Below, in pieces: positions 47,101 to 53,706 of a DNA stretch of 64,000 nucleotides. The stretch is from Akkermansia muciniphila (GTDB taxonomy: Bacteria; Verrucomicrobiota; Verrucomicrobiia; Verrucomicrobiales; Akkermansiaceae), in contig CAMAQB010000002.1 of the NCBI GenBank assembly GCA_945860285.1, forward strand, positions 28,917-92,916. Direction: 5' to 3'. Made by a program: the position numbers and the translations under genes. Each line of letters begins with the position of its first letter. Position 1 is the stretch's first letter. The notes under the pieces were generated by a model. That model saw nothing but the letters and a program-made list of their open reading frames with translations. It was not told the origin of the DNA and searched no databases.

Positions 47101-49148
47101 ACATTGCTCACTCCGCTTAGACCATCAAAGGCAAACGTATTTGCCGAACCTGCGGTCTGCAGACCTCCCACATAAACGGAATTGTGATAGAAATTGCGCC
47201 CTGCGTTCGTGCCGTTGTCGTAGATGCCCCGTATGGAAGAGGCTCCTGCTGTGCTCGCTCCACTTGCACCAATGCCAACCTGCACCATGTTGTTCCGCGC
47301 GGTGAAAATCCCAGCCACGAACTGCATCCCGGTCATCTGTGACGCGGCGCTGGAGGAAGAAAGGGCGAGATTGTGAACCAGATTCCGCTCGATGAGATTC
47401 GTTCCCGTCGTCGGTCCTGCAAAGTACAGCCCTGTTACATTGACAGCCGCAGCAGCTGACTTGTTCGCAAGCGAATGAACTTTGTTGGTGGAAACGGTCT
47501 GGCCCGCCGTGGTGGAGGTGGCGGCGATTCCCACAACCGACTGCGACGTGGTCGCGTTGGCATTAGAACTCGTGGTCGAAAGATCGCGGACGACATTGCC
47601 GATGATGCTGTTGACTCCAGCCGAGGTTGCGACACCGCGAATCTGCGAAGTGGTGGAGATCGAGTTGTCGTTGTTGTTGAGATTCGCCACCGTATTGCCT
47701 GTGATCAGCGCGCTGGTGCTGCTGGTGCTCAGAATGCCGGTGACCTGCTGACCTCCGGCGGCGGTCGAAGCAGATGTGGCATTGAGGCTGTTGGCGGTGT
47801 TGGTGCTGCCGATGAGGTTGTTGCTGATGGTATTTGTTCCCGCCCTGACCTGAATTCCGACGAGAGATGCTGCCGAGTTGAGGATTGCGGAATTCGCCGC
47901 GATGGCGCCGATGTTGTTGTTCGAGATCACCACTGTGCCCGAGCTGATCGAGCCGAGACCGTATGTGGTGCCACCGCTGCCCGAAGTATTGGTCGAGATG
48001 GATTCCGTGCCGCTGGCGCTGCCAATGGTGTTTCCGGTTTCCGTGCCGATGTTCACAGAACCAGCCTGCACATAAATCCCGCTCCAGATCCCCGGAACTG
48101 CTGTTGTGGTACTGTTCGTCGTCCAGCGGATGTTCGCAATGGTGTTGTTCTGCAAGCTGCTGGCCATGGCCGTGCCGACATTCAGATGGATGCCTGCGAA
48201 AAGAAATGCCGCCGTGGTGGTGGTGGTGGTCCATGCCGCCCCCCCGGCGCCTGGCGTGCTGCCGCCGATGAAATTATTCGTCACGACGAAGTTGTTGCCA
48301 AGACTGTTGTTGATGTAGATCGGACGGACCGTCGTCGCTACCGCTGCGCGTGTTGCGGTTTGGTAAAAACTGTTGCCGGTAATGGTCCAGTTGGCATTGC
48401 CGGCATTCAGGCGCACGCCCGCCGATTCAACGCTTGCTGTGAGGGAGTGGAAATTGAATACATTGCAATTGGAAACGGTGTTGCCGCTGTTGTCCTTCGG
48501 CGACGCCGTGCCGGTCGAACAAATGCCGTTGACGGGAGTGCTCGCTCCGTCGCGAATGTCACACTGATCAATTGTGTTATTGTCATTGCCATCCGCTCCG
48601 GTGGTCGTGCTGAACAAGACCGTGCCACTGTTGGCGCTGGTATTCACTCCCGCAAGCGTCAGGTGTCGGATCGTGTTGTTGCTGGCCTCGTTGATGAAGC
48701 AAAGCGCCACTCCGGCATTCGCGGTGTTTGCAATGGTGAGTTGTTTCGCTGTGCCCGTGCCGCCGGGGCGTCCGTCGAGGACAACATTTTGCGCGCCATT
48801 CATATACACCGTTGCCGCAGTGGTGTTCGCACTGGTAATGGAGAGCGAGTTTGCACCAATGGCTGGCCGGATGGTGAGGTTGTTCGCCGCGCTGGAACCT
48901 GTGAGCGCCGGAATGGTCAGCGGAAATGTCTCGACGCTGCTAACATAACCGGCCTGAAGCTCGAGAATGAGCGCGCCATCAAGCCCGTTTCCGGCCGTCT
49001 GCACATCAGCGATGGCGGCAGTGAGGGACGTGTAATTTCCTGTCGGTCCAACGGTTTTGACGCCTGAGAGAGGTAGCGCATGCCCATTCAGTCCAAGAGC
49101 AATGGATAACAAGACAATAAGCTGGGGAAGTCGGAGGTTTCCTATCAT
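38166..49148 (-). CDS. Giant secreted protein with beta-helix and four seven-repeat RCC1 arrays
   Basis: A single 3660-residue frame. The N-terminus is a signal (LRLPQLIVLLSIALGLNGHALP). Residues about 30-820 are a parallel beta-helix rich in N/T/S repeats (NNTIDQCDIRDGAS, LEGNTIANL-like turns), ending DIGADEAFSW. An InlB-B-like repeat follows (GPNGSISPAGGVTLNQGESQAYTITAEPGYHIADV). Then come four cassettes, each with a beta linker ending NYFGGxGNDLVLQW, an array of seven RCC1-type repeats (AWGxNxxGQLGNN ... LALCSDGT), an FN3-like domain (SVSFEYGTTTSYG ... TTYHYRVVATS) and, in the first three, a cadherin-like beta-sandwich (LVPAFSS...YTVTVTRL). The end has a cadherin-tandem repeat (GADPDGDLLTVAAAG) and the verrucomicrobial terminal module (YQIERSTDMVVWQTIATV). 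No PEP-CTERM or autotransporter barrel is seen. Function unknown; probably an adhesin or a carbohydrate/protein-binding surface fibre. Confidence 0.9.
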   Translation of the reverse strand: MIGNLRLPQLIVLLSIALGLNGHALPLSGVKTVGPTGNYTSLTAAIADVQTAGNGLDGALILELQAGYVSSVETFPLTIPALTGSSAANNLTIRPAIGANSLSITSANTTAATVYMNGAQNVVLDGRPGGTGTAKQLTIANTANAGVALCFINEASNNTIRHLTLAGVNTSANSGTVLFSTTTGADGNDNNTIDQCDIRDGASTPVNGICSTGTASPKDNSGNTVSNCNVFNFHSLTASVESAGVRLNAGNANWTITGNSFYQTATRAAVATTVRPIYINNSLGNNFVVTNNFIGGSTPGAGGAAWTTTTTTAAFLFAGIHLNVGTAMASSLQNNTIANIRWTTNSTTTAVPGIWSGIYVQAGSVNIGTETGNTIGSASGTESISTNTSGSGGTTYGLGSISSGTVVISNNNIGAIAANSAILNSAASLVGIQVRAGTNTISNNLIGSTNTANSLNATSASTAAGGQQVTGILSTSSTSALITGNTVANLNNNDNSISTTSQIRGVATSAGVNSIIGNVVRDLSTTSSNANATTSQSVVGIAATSTTAGQTVSTNKVHSLANKSAAAAVNVTGLYFAGPTTGTNLIERNLVHNLALSSSSAASQMTGMQFVAGIFTARNNMVQVGIGASGASTAGASSIRGIYDNGTNAGRNFYHNSVYVGGLQTAGSANTFAFDGLSGVSNVRAYVNNIFFNSRSNSGATSKHYALQYGGTVANPAGLTASNNLVFSSGTGGMLGRYNSVDRSSLATWQTATGQDANSLTGDPLFLGAAQPPASVDLHIAFSSPANNTGTPLTGVPLDYDGSARNASTPDIGADEAFSWTVEATAGPNGSISPAGGVTLNQGESQAYTITAEPGYHIADVLVDGSSKGSLSNYTITNVSSAHTIVASFSSNNLSANFTNMQDVPLTVDVLTLIGNTANFSLNFAPIVGTDLTVVNNTGLAFIQGKFDNLNQGQAVNLTFGGITYVFVANYFGGNGNDLVLQWANARLLAWGYNSSGQLGNNVTTSSSVPVPVFMKGALDGKVVIASDAGGDLCLAVCSDGTVVTWGDNTFFQLGNGSSARSDIPVLVDQTGVLSGRTVVSVATGNQYCLALCSDGRVAGWGRGDSGQLGRGTIEQSYRPVLVSDSGVLAGKIVVAIAAGSNHALALCSDGTLASWGYNSSGQLGNKSTMHADLPVLVDRTGVLSGKTVIAIAAGEYHSLVLCSDGTLAAWGNNFSGQLGNNSTISASVPVLVDRSGVLFGKTVTAIAAGGSHNLVLCSDGSIAAWGQNTYGQLGNNSTSQSNIPIVINSAGVLAGKMVTGIAATSGHSLARCSDGSIAAWGYNNYGQLGNNSTSNSKVAVEVNTGALNTGERFTAVSGGNSHSLATVSAPPKPAVTTLAATAVTDTAAALNGTISAQGSSTSVSFEYGTTTSYGLTAAATPATLTGAAVTAVATTPAGLTSGTTYHYRVVATSAGGTVKGEDMSFTTSTFASLASLTASTGTLLPAFDSRVTSYSISVPNSATTISFTPVVLNPGATVTINDVPVESGTASGLLDLTIGNNPINIKVTAAGGGITKTYTVTVTRLASVYTYNSATYVPMTVPDFEASDKSVSFALSYAPSVGTDFTVVKNTGLAPIRGTFDNLSQGQRVTLTYNGVTFFFVANYFGGTGNDLVLQWASNRLLAWGANSSGQLGTNHLTQINVPVAVVNSGELVGKTILTVAAGSVHSLALCSDGTLAAWGANYFDQLGNNSNEDSAVPVLVDRTGVLAGKTVVAIAVGANHQLALCSDGTLVAWGSNDSGQLGNNSTTNSKVPVLVDMSGVLVSKRVVAIAAGLKFSLALCADGTVAAWGGNASGQLGNNSKTQSNVPVLVNQTGVLAGKTVTAVTAGGSHSCALCSDGSIAAWGSNDSNQLGNNSTTNSSVPVLVDRTGVLVGRTPVALVAGASHSLALCADGTLVAWGANSNGGLGNNSTTQSNVPVMVTQSGVLAGKTVVGIAAGQNHSLARCSDGTLATWGTNFYGQLGNNSTTNSMVPVLVATTALKTGERIVGGLSGLWSGHNFALVASPPPPLATTLATTGETDTGATMRGNVSANGTSTSVSFEYGLTTAYGTTVTASPATLTGTTATAVSATLSGLLSGTTYHYRVVATSNGGTVTGDDLTFTTSSLACLSFLTPSNGTLSPAFASSVTSYLLTVPNEVGSITVTPVVTYSTSTVKVNGVTVASDSPSGAITLSVGNNTISTVVTATGGTTKTYSITVTRLPAAFAFASATTVPVTASAFAAAGNAPAISLSYAPDVGTILMVVKNTGYNPIRGTFANLAQGQVVYLTYNGISYAFTANYFGGTGNDLVLQWANNRLMVWGRFQSFTGQMVPMAVPMTGILSQKTVIATATGSYHKLVLCSDNTLVAWGSNSQGQLGNGTTNDSSVPQLVDTTGVLAGKTIVAITCGFAHCLVLCADGTLAAWGDNGSGQLGNGNYVDALRPVLVSQTGILAGKTVVGIAAGRAHNLALCSDGTIASWGSNSDGQLGNTSVISNPLPTQVSQTGALSGKTPTAITAGTAHSMAVCSDGTLAAWGDNAGGQLGNNTTTDSSTPVAVDKTGVLSGKTITAAAAGQTHSLALCSDGTVAAWGSGSTGKLGNGTTGNSNVPVLVDRSGVLVGKTVTGISSSIGHNLVVCSDGTLATWGSNSYGELGNNSTTSSSVPVLSITTALRTGERFVSAVSGDSYDYIQCNAVVASPPRPATTTLAATGIGETTATLNASVMPNNTTANLSFQLGLTQAYDTTVTPSPVSVSGTGETAVSVLLEGLAFGTTYHYRVVAANANDTGYGDDMTFTTQAYATLSGLSLSNSTLVPGFSSARVDYSVTVPFATADLTVTPAATDTGSTIQVNGASVTSGSTSAPINLAVGNTVIQTVVIGADPANTKTYTVVVTRLAEVITFQSETDVPVTVSEFAATGNVPGFALNFAPATGTSLTVVRKTGNGPIQGAFGNLAQGQLVQLTYDGVTYSFVADYFGGTGNDLVLQWANTKLWAWGENFFGQLGNNSRTFSTTPVATVMNGVLAGKTVTAAAVGSSHNLALCVDGSVAAWGHNNMGAYGNGTTSDSLVLMPVLTDLTGVLAGKRVIAVAAGNQYSIALCSDGTLSTWGINSNGVLGNNGTASYVLQPVLVDQSGVLIKKSVVAISATNNHILALCSDGTVAAWGDNSFGQLGNNSTTSSSVPVLVDMTGVLAGKQVTAIAAGHSHSLALCADGTLAAWGYNAGGQLGNNSVTNRSVPVLVDQTGVLAGKTITAIHAGSSHSLVICSDGTMAAWGNNSSGEVGDNTATRRLVPVRVSITGVLAGKTIRMVKAGDRENLALFADGTLAAWGRRNVKLLPTVFDTSTVTAGDRLVAVFTGALANHCVALSGSPPPPGAVTTAASGIMTTSATLNGTVNGSGVSTTVSFEYGLTTNYGTTVVGIPSPVTASSATAVSASINGLTAGTTYHYRTLASNANGNAAGLDMTFTTNSPPTFSGYAFSTPYQTAASVSLRKLLAKGADPDGDLLTVAAAGPASTMGGTVALQSTAILYTPPASFSGIDTFALTLSDGRGGTVNGTVTVTVGPAPAGGGAGGPSTNPPILTMLPGGHVGIRFQGIPGRSYQIERSTDMVVWQTIATVTAGPTGVVSFTDESPPQPSAFYQLALP
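39005..40130 (-). repeat. RCC1 array 4 of the giant protein (seven repeats)
   Basis: Seven WG-centred units: LWAWGEN, VAAWGHN, LSTWGIN, VAAWGDN, LAAWGYN, MAAWGNN and LAAWGRR. The last unit has lost its GQLG turn. Seven repeats equals one complete RCC1 beta-propeller. Confidence 0.85.
41020..42140 (-). repeat. RCC1 array 3 of the giant protein (seven repeats)
   Basis: Seven units: LMVWGRF, LVAWGSN, LAAWGDN, IASWGSN, LAAWGDN, VAAWGSG and LATWGSN. The first unit is aberrant (WGRFQSFTGQMVPMAVPM) and lacks the LGNN turn. Confidence 0.85.
43020..44165 (-). repeat. RCC1 array 2 of the giant protein (seven repeats)
   Basis: Seven units: LLAWGAN, LAAWGAN, LVAWGSN, VAAWGGN, IAAWGSN, LVAWGAN and LATWGTN, each about 50 residues and ending in a GQLGNNS-type turn. 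Confidence 0.87.
45050..46195 (-). repeat. RCC1 array 1 of the giant protein (seven repeats)
   Basis: Seven units: LLAWGYN, VVTWGDN, VAGWGRG, LASWGYN, LAAWGNN, IAAWGQN and IAAWGYN, separated by about 50 residues with a conserved LALCSDGT strand. Confidence 0.87.
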
Positions 49149-49333
49149 GGTAAGGGACGGAGTTTAAGGTGAAACGAAGGCTTTAGAGACAATGGTTTTT
49201 AGATGGGTATTTAACTCAAAAAACGTGAAATGAGGCGGCGTTAGTGCAAAACAATGAAGAGTGTTGTCGGCAAAGCAAGCATCTCGATCACAGCACAACA
49301 AATTCACTGAAAAAGTAAAACGTGCACGATGAA

Positions 49334-49357
49334 GTTAGTTTGCCTAACTTCGTGAGA
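49334..49357. promoter_or_regulatory. Inverted repeat upstream of the giant gene
   Basis: GAAGTTAG and CTAACTTC form a perfect eight-base-pair repeat around a five-base loop (TTTGC). It lies roughly 190 bases upstream of the giant gene ATG. There is no T-run after it. It may be an operator or a leftover terminator. The surrounding stretch 49149-49540 contains no recognisable gene; the short ORFs there do not resemble proteins. Confidence 0.4.
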
Positions 49358-49542
49358 GTAAATTGGTCATAAGAAAAGGAAAGAAAAATGATGCGAGCTG
49401 ACAGATCGTCACACGGCGTTTACTCCAGCACATGATTCTCAAATCCACCCCTGACCCCGAAAAAATATTTGGAAGTATTGAATGTCTACGCACTGGTGAC
49501 AACAAATACCACCACTTCGGCGATGCGCATATTAAGGCATGT

Positions 49543-49731
49543 TCAGTCACAGCCCGCTTTGACGAGATAATCGCGCATTTTCAAGTTATCCAGCGCGAAC
49601 TTCCCGCCGTGCAGGGCCTCGGCGGCGGCGATTTCCGCAGCGTTGAGCTCCCGATTGTAGCGGACATAGGTGAATGCTTTGCCCGCCGATGGACCAATCA
49701 GATCACCGATCTCGGAGTCGATCGGACCACC
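49543..49731 (-). pseudogene. C-terminal remnant of a patatin-like phospholipase
   Basis: About 60 residues (GPIDSEIGDLIG, KAFTYVRYNRELNAAEIAAAEAL, DNLKMRDYLVKAGCD) resemble the C-terminal segment of patatin-like phospholipases, which carry an IDxEIGDL ... YxRYNxxL pattern. The nucleophile elbow GxSxG and the catalytic Asp-Gly are absent, and the upstream sequence lacks patatin coding, so this is a decayed fragment. The assignment is from memory of the family motif and is moderate. The opposite-strand ORF at 49432-49773 is taken to be its shadow. Confidence 0.5.
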
Positions 49732-49834
49732 GTGAAGACAGCGTCCAAGCCTGGAGAAGTGCCCGCGTCTTGACAAGCGCGTGTGACCGGCATTTTTTCT
49801 CGCAGCAGCTTATCCATGCGCCTACGATTCCTCC

Positions 49835-50545
49835 ATGACGCATCGGTTCACCACCTTTTCCGGCACGCATGCCGTCACCTTGATCATTGGAGTTGCGGTG
49901 CTTGCGATCCTCCTGGCTGGTGCGCGACTATCGGATCGAGCGAAAACCCTTGTCACTGCCATTCTTGCGTTTCTGAATTTGACGGCGTACGGCTACACCC
50001 AGTTCGCGTGGTCCTGCTGCGATCATGCGGCAGCTCTCGACAACATCGTGCCGTTTCATCTTTGCGACATTTCCTCATTCCTCGGCGGATACGCGTTGCT
50101 CACCCGGAAACAACTGGCCTGCGAACTCATCTACTACTGGGGTCTCGCGGCGGCCACACAGGCCCTCATCACCCCCGCGATCGATTACAGTTTCCCGCAT
50201 CCGGCCTACTTCACTTTTTTCATCCAGCATTTTGCCATCGTCGGCGCGGCGTTGTATCTGCCGCTTTGCGAAGGCTGGCGGCCGCTACAACCTTTTTGGC
50301 GAAGCCCGCTGCGTGCGATATTGTGGGTGAATGTCTATTTCCTCTTCGCTTGCCTCATGAACCTGCTGTTGGACACCAACTTTGGCTACCTCGCCCACCC
50401 GCCGCCACATCCAAGCCTGATTGATCATCTCGGACCATGGCCGTATTACATCATTTCCTTCGAAATCATCGCGTTTACTATGATTCTGATCCTGACAATT
50501 CCCTTTTTGAAGAAAAATCAACGGCATGGTGCAATCACGGGTTGA
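49835..50545 (+). CDS. TIGR02206/YwaF-family integral membrane protein
   Basis: This 236-residue protein has about six membrane helices and the YwaF-family pattern: FSGTHAVTLIIGVAVLAIL, NIVPFHLCDISSFLGGYALLT, YYWGLAAATQALITPAI, FFIQHFAIVGAALYL, NVYFLFACLMNLLLDTNFGYLAHPP and PWPYYIISFEIIAF. No biochemical function is established for the family. The LutA-like gene starts 34 bases downstream on the same strand. Confidence 0.85.
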   Translation: MTHRFTTFSGTHAVTLIIGVAVLAILLAGARLSDRAKTLVTAILAFLNLTAYGYTQFAWSCCDHAAALDNIVPFHLCDISSFLGGYALLTRKQLACELIYYWGLAAATQALITPAIDYSFPHPAYFTFFIQHFAIVGAALYLPLCEGWRPLQPFWRSPLRAILWVNVYFLFACLMNLLLDTNFGYLAHPPPHPSLIDHLGPWPYYIISFEIIAFTMILILTIPFLKKNQRHGAITG

Positions 50546-50578
50546 AATTTTCACAAGAAACCACGATGATCTTGCCAC

Positions 50579-51337
50579 ATGGCCCCGACTTCATCACGAC
50601 CCGCCGGAAAAAAAGTTCTGCTCATGGGCACCTGCCTCTGCGATGCGTTTTATGACGATGTGGCCCGCGCCACCGTGGAGGTATTGGAGCATCTGGGCGT
50701 GGAAGTTGTTTTTCCTGAAAACCAAACCTGTTGTGGCCAGCCGGCCTTCAATTCCGGTGACTGGGAGGCATCGAGAAAAGTGGCGCGACACACGGCGTCG
50801 GTCTTCGCCGGGGATCTTCCCGTGATTGTTCCCAGCGGCTCTTGCGCGGCCATGAATTTCCACGGCAATCTTTTGCAATTCGAGGAATGCCCCGAGCCCG
50901 CGATCAACTCCCTCGCCCATCGCACCTGGGAAGTTATGGACTTCATCGTCCACGGTCTCGGCATCAGCCAATGGCAAGGTGCTCTGGAGTCTCCGACGAA
51001 AATCGCCTTTCACCGGTCCTGCCACTCCCGCGGCACCTGTTCGGGAGAAGCCACACGCACCCTGTTGTCATCGATTCAAAACGTCACACTGCTGCCCTTC
51101 GGCCAGTCCGAGCAATGCTGCGGTTTCGGCGGAACCTTCTCGGTCACTTTCCCGCACATTTCCGGAAAAATGGGCACATTGAAACTGGATCACATTCTCG
51201 ATCAGCATCCCGATCTGTTGATCAGCGGCGACATGTCCTGTCTGATGCACCTTGCGGGACTGGCCACGAACCAGGGTCGGCAAATTCCGATCAAACACGC
51301 CATCCAGATTCTCCGCGACACGATCCGGAAACCGTAA
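50579..51337 (+). CDS. LutA/YkgE-like (Fe-S)-binding CCG-domain protein
   Basis: This 252-residue protein carries two Cys-rich CCG domains: LMGTCLCDAFYDDVARATVEVLEHLGVEVVFPENQTCCGQPAFNSGD at the N-terminus and HRSCHSRGTCSGEATRTLL ... FGQSEQCCGFGGTFSVTFPHISGKMG at the C-terminus. This is the LutA subunit type of the LutABC L-lactate oxidation complex. LutB and LutC are not adjacent, so it may act with distant partners or with another flavin dehydrogenase. It ends 14 bases before ffh. Confidence 0.9.
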   Translation: MAPTSSRPAGKKVLLMGTCLCDAFYDDVARATVEVLEHLGVEVVFPENQTCCGQPAFNSGDWEASRKVARHTASVFAGDLPVIVPSGSCAAMNFHGNLLQFEECPEPAINSLAHRTWEVMDFIVHGLGISQWQGALESPTKIAFHRSCHSRGTCSGEATRTLLSSIQNVTLLPFGQSEQCCGFGGTFSVTFPHISGKMGTLKLDHILDQHPDLLISGDMSCLMHLAGLATNQGRQIPIKHAIQILRDTIRKP

Positions 51338-51351
51338 CGCCCACACATCCC

Positions 51352-52731
51352 ATGTTCCAATCCCTCGCCGACTCGCTCGACAAATCCTTCCGCAATCTTC
51401 GCGGTGTTGGCAAAATTTCCGAATCCAACATCGCCGATGCCCTTCGCGATATCCGACTGGCCCTGCTGGAGGCCGATGTGGAATTTTCCGTCGCCCGCGA
51501 TTTCATCAACCGCATCAAGGAAAAAGCCGTGGGCGTGGAGGTGCTCAAATCGATCAAACCCGGCGAGCAGGTTGTCAAGATTTTCCACGATGAACTCGCC
51601 GCGTTGCTCGGTGGCGATCACGCGCCGCTGAATCTGAATCCTCCCGCGCGGATCCTGCTCTGCGGCCTCAACGGCGCCGGCAAAACCACGACGGCCGCCA
51701 AGCTCGCCTATCGATTGAAAAAGGAGGGCCGCCGTCCCGTGCTCGTTGCCATCGACCTCTACCGTCCCGCCGCCATCGAGCAACTCGCGACGCTTGCCAG
51801 GCAGGTGGATGTCCCCTGCTACACGCCCGATTCATCGGAAAAAGATCTCGTCAAGGTTGCCAAGGACGCGCTCAAATGGGCGGAGACCCAGGACCACAGC
51901 GTGATCATTTTCGACACTGCTGGTCGACAGGAACTCGATGACTCGCTGATCGGCGAACTGAAAAAACTGCACCAGTTTCTGGCACCTCGCGAAACCCTTT
52001 TGGTCGCCGACTCGGCCGCGGGCCAGCAGGCGGTTTCGGTCGCCACCCACTTCAATAATGCTGTCGGCATCACCGGCATCATCCTGACCAAGCTCGACGG
52101 CGATGCCCGCGGCGGAGCCGCCCTGTCAATGCGAGCCGTTACAGGCAAACCGATCAAATACATCGGCGAAGGGGAGAAAATCGATCAACTCGGTGAGTTT
52201 CATCCGTCGAGAATGGCCGACCGCATCCTCGGCATGGGCGACATTGTCAGCATGGTCGAACAGGTGGCCGACAAGATCAACGAGGCCGATGCCATGCGCA
52301 GCGCGCAACGCATGGCCGAGGGGAAATTCGACTTCTCCGATTTCCTCGATCAAATGAAAATGATCCAGAACATGGGTCCGCTCGAAGGTCTGCTCGGGCT
52401 GATGCCGGGATTCAGCAAAATCAAAAAGCAGCTTCCGGCCAATGCGCTTGACGGAAAAAAACTCAAACGCACCGAAGCGATCGTATTGAGCATGACCCGG
52501 GATGAGCGCCAGCGACCCGAAATCATCCGCGGCACGCGGCGCAAACGCATTGCCGACGGCTCGGGCACCTCCCTGCAGGAGGTCAACGCGTTGCTCAAGC
52601 AGTTCGGTCAGATGCGCGAAATGATGCGCTCCCCGCACAAGATGAAGAACATGATGAAAGCGATGTCGGGTGAGTCCGGCGGCCCGGGTGACATCAGCAA
52701 CTATCCGCGCGGCTTCGGCAAGAAAAGGTAG
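51352..52731 (+). CDS. ffh: Signal recognition particle protein Ffh (SRP54)
   Basis: This 459-residue protein has the N-domain (SLADSLDKSFRNLRGVGKISESNI), the GTPase G-domain (LLCGLNGAGKTTTAAKLA; DTAGRQELDDSLIGEL; TKLDGDARGGAALS; GEGEKIDQLGEFHPSRMADRILGMGD) and the Met-rich M-domain (FLDQMKMIQNMGPLEGLLGLMPG; FGQMREMMRSPHKMKNMMKAM). It binds signal sequences of nascent membrane proteins with 4.5S RNA and FtsY. DTAGR is as usual. The ORF track start at 50842 overlaps the previous gene; ATG 51352 is the proper N-terminus. No 4.5S RNA gene was recognised nearby. Confidence 0.97.
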   Translation: MFQSLADSLDKSFRNLRGVGKISESNIADALRDIRLALLEADVEFSVARDFINRIKEKAVGVEVLKSIKPGEQVVKIFHDELAALLGGDHAPLNLNPPARILLCGLNGAGKTTTAAKLAYRLKKEGRRPVLVAIDLYRPAAIEQLATLARQVDVPCYTPDSSEKDLVKVAKDALKWAETQDHSVIIFDTAGRQELDDSLIGELKKLHQFLAPRETLLVADSAAGQQAVSVATHFNNAVGITGIILTKLDGDARGGAALSMRAVTGKPIKYIGEGEKIDQLGEFHPSRMADRILGMGDIVSMVEQVADKINEADAMRSAQRMAEGKFDFSDFLDQMKMIQNMGPLEGLLGLMPGFSKIKKQLPANALDGKKLKRTEAIVLSMTRDERQRPEIIRGTRRKRIADGSGTSLQEVNALLKQFGQMREMMRSPHKMKNMMKAMSGESGGPGDISNYPRGFGKKR

Positions 52732-52749
52732 TGTCGCCACCCACGGTTC

Positions 52750-53706
52750 TCATCCGCGCGGGTGAAACGACTTGTGGATCGATTTCAACCGCTGCTGGTC
52801 GACATGAGTGTAGATCTGCGTGGTTGAGATGTCGGCGTGACCTAACAATTCCTGGATCACCCGCAAGTCCGCACCGCCCTCCAGCAGGTGGGTGGCGAAA
52901 GAATGGCGCAGCAGGTGAGGATACATGTTCTGCTCCATGCCCGCCTTCGCCGCCCGTTCCTTGACGATTTCACGCACGCGATCCGGCGACAATGCGCCGC
53001 CGCGCACCGAGAGGAAAATGTGCGACGACGTTCTGCGTTTCACCAGCGCGGGGCGTTCGACCGCAAGATAATGAAACAACGCTTCACAAGCCACGGCACC
53101 AATCGGAACAATGCGGGTTTTGTTGCCCTTGCCGGTGACGCGGATGAACTTTTCCTGAAGATCGAGGTTCTCCAGTCGCGCGCCGCAGAGTTCGAACAAG
53201 CGCAGGCCCGAGGAATAGAAAAACTCCAGCATCGCGCGGTCGCGGCTGCCGAGAAATTCACCCGTGTCGATGCTCTCCAGCAGGCGCGCGCACTCGACAG
53301 CATGCAAGGTTTCCGGCAAGGTCTTTTCCGGTCGGGGCGAATGCAGCGGTTCGGCGGGATCCATGGGCAATCGGCCCTTTCCGGCCAGCCAGCGGAAAAA
53401 AATCTTCAAATGCACGGCGCAAATCCGCAGCGAGGATGCCTCCAACCCCTCCGCCTTGCGGGCGGTTAGAAACTCCGACAGCTCATCGGTGCCGAGGTCG
53501 TCCAGAGGCCGCTTTCCCGCCTGCATCCATTTCATCAACGCATCCAGGGTCTGCCTGACCGACAACTGATAGGCCGTGGACAAGCCGCGCTCCACGGCGA
53601 TGAAGAATACGAATTCATCGATCTCCCTCCCCTCCCATGGTGCGGAATCGCTCAACAACTCAACCCGGTTTTTCGTTTTTGCGCGCCTTGTCCTTGAGTC
53701 CGTCAT
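52750..53706 (-). CDS. XerC/XerD-type tyrosine recombinase
   Basis: This protein of about 318 residues has an N-terminal SAM-like domain (IDEFVFFIAVERGLSTAYQLSVRQTLDALMKWM) and a C-terminal catalytic domain with the RKHRHY set: SGLRLFELCGARLENL (Arg), GKGNKTRIVPIG (Lys), HLLRHSFATHLLEGGADLRVIQELLGHADISTTQIYTHV (His-Arg, His, Tyr). Its size and the LLGHADISTTQIYTHV end fit XerD/XerC, which resolve chromosome dimers at dif. ATG 53706 overlaps the preceding gene by 47 bases; a later start is possible. No attachment site or phage gene is nearby, so a housekeeping role is likelier than an integrase. Confidence 0.92.
   Translation of the reverse strand: MTDSRTRRAKTKNRVELLSDSAPWEGREIDEFVFFIAVERGLSTAYQLSVRQTLDALMKWMQAGKRPLDDLGTDELSEFLTARKAEGLEASSLRICAVHLKIFFRWLAGKGRLPMDPAEPLHSPRPEKTLPETLHAVECARLLESIDTGEFLGSRDRAMLEFFYSSGLRLFELCGARLENLDLQEKFIRVTGKGNKTRIVPIGAVACEALFHYLAVERPALVKRRTSSHIFLSVRGGALSPDRVREIVKERAAKAGMEQNMYPHLLRHSFATHLLEGGADLRVIQELLGHADISTTQIYTHVDQQRLKSIHKSFHPRG

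Noticed and set aside
47475-49067. 530-residue plus-strand ORF opposite the beta-helix of the giant gene
   Set aside because: It is a mirror of the N/T/S-rich repeats, with no domain or plausible start; a shadow.
49344-49550. 68-residue minus-strand ORF
   Set aside because: Composition looks random (MTEHALICASPKWWYLLSPVRRHS), no homologue recognised, and it has no operon context.
52750-53706. Phage or island integrase
   Set aside because: No att-like duplication, phage genes or cargo nearby; size and motifs fit housekeeping XerC/D. The tRNA-Phe is 6 kb away with no visible 3' duplication.
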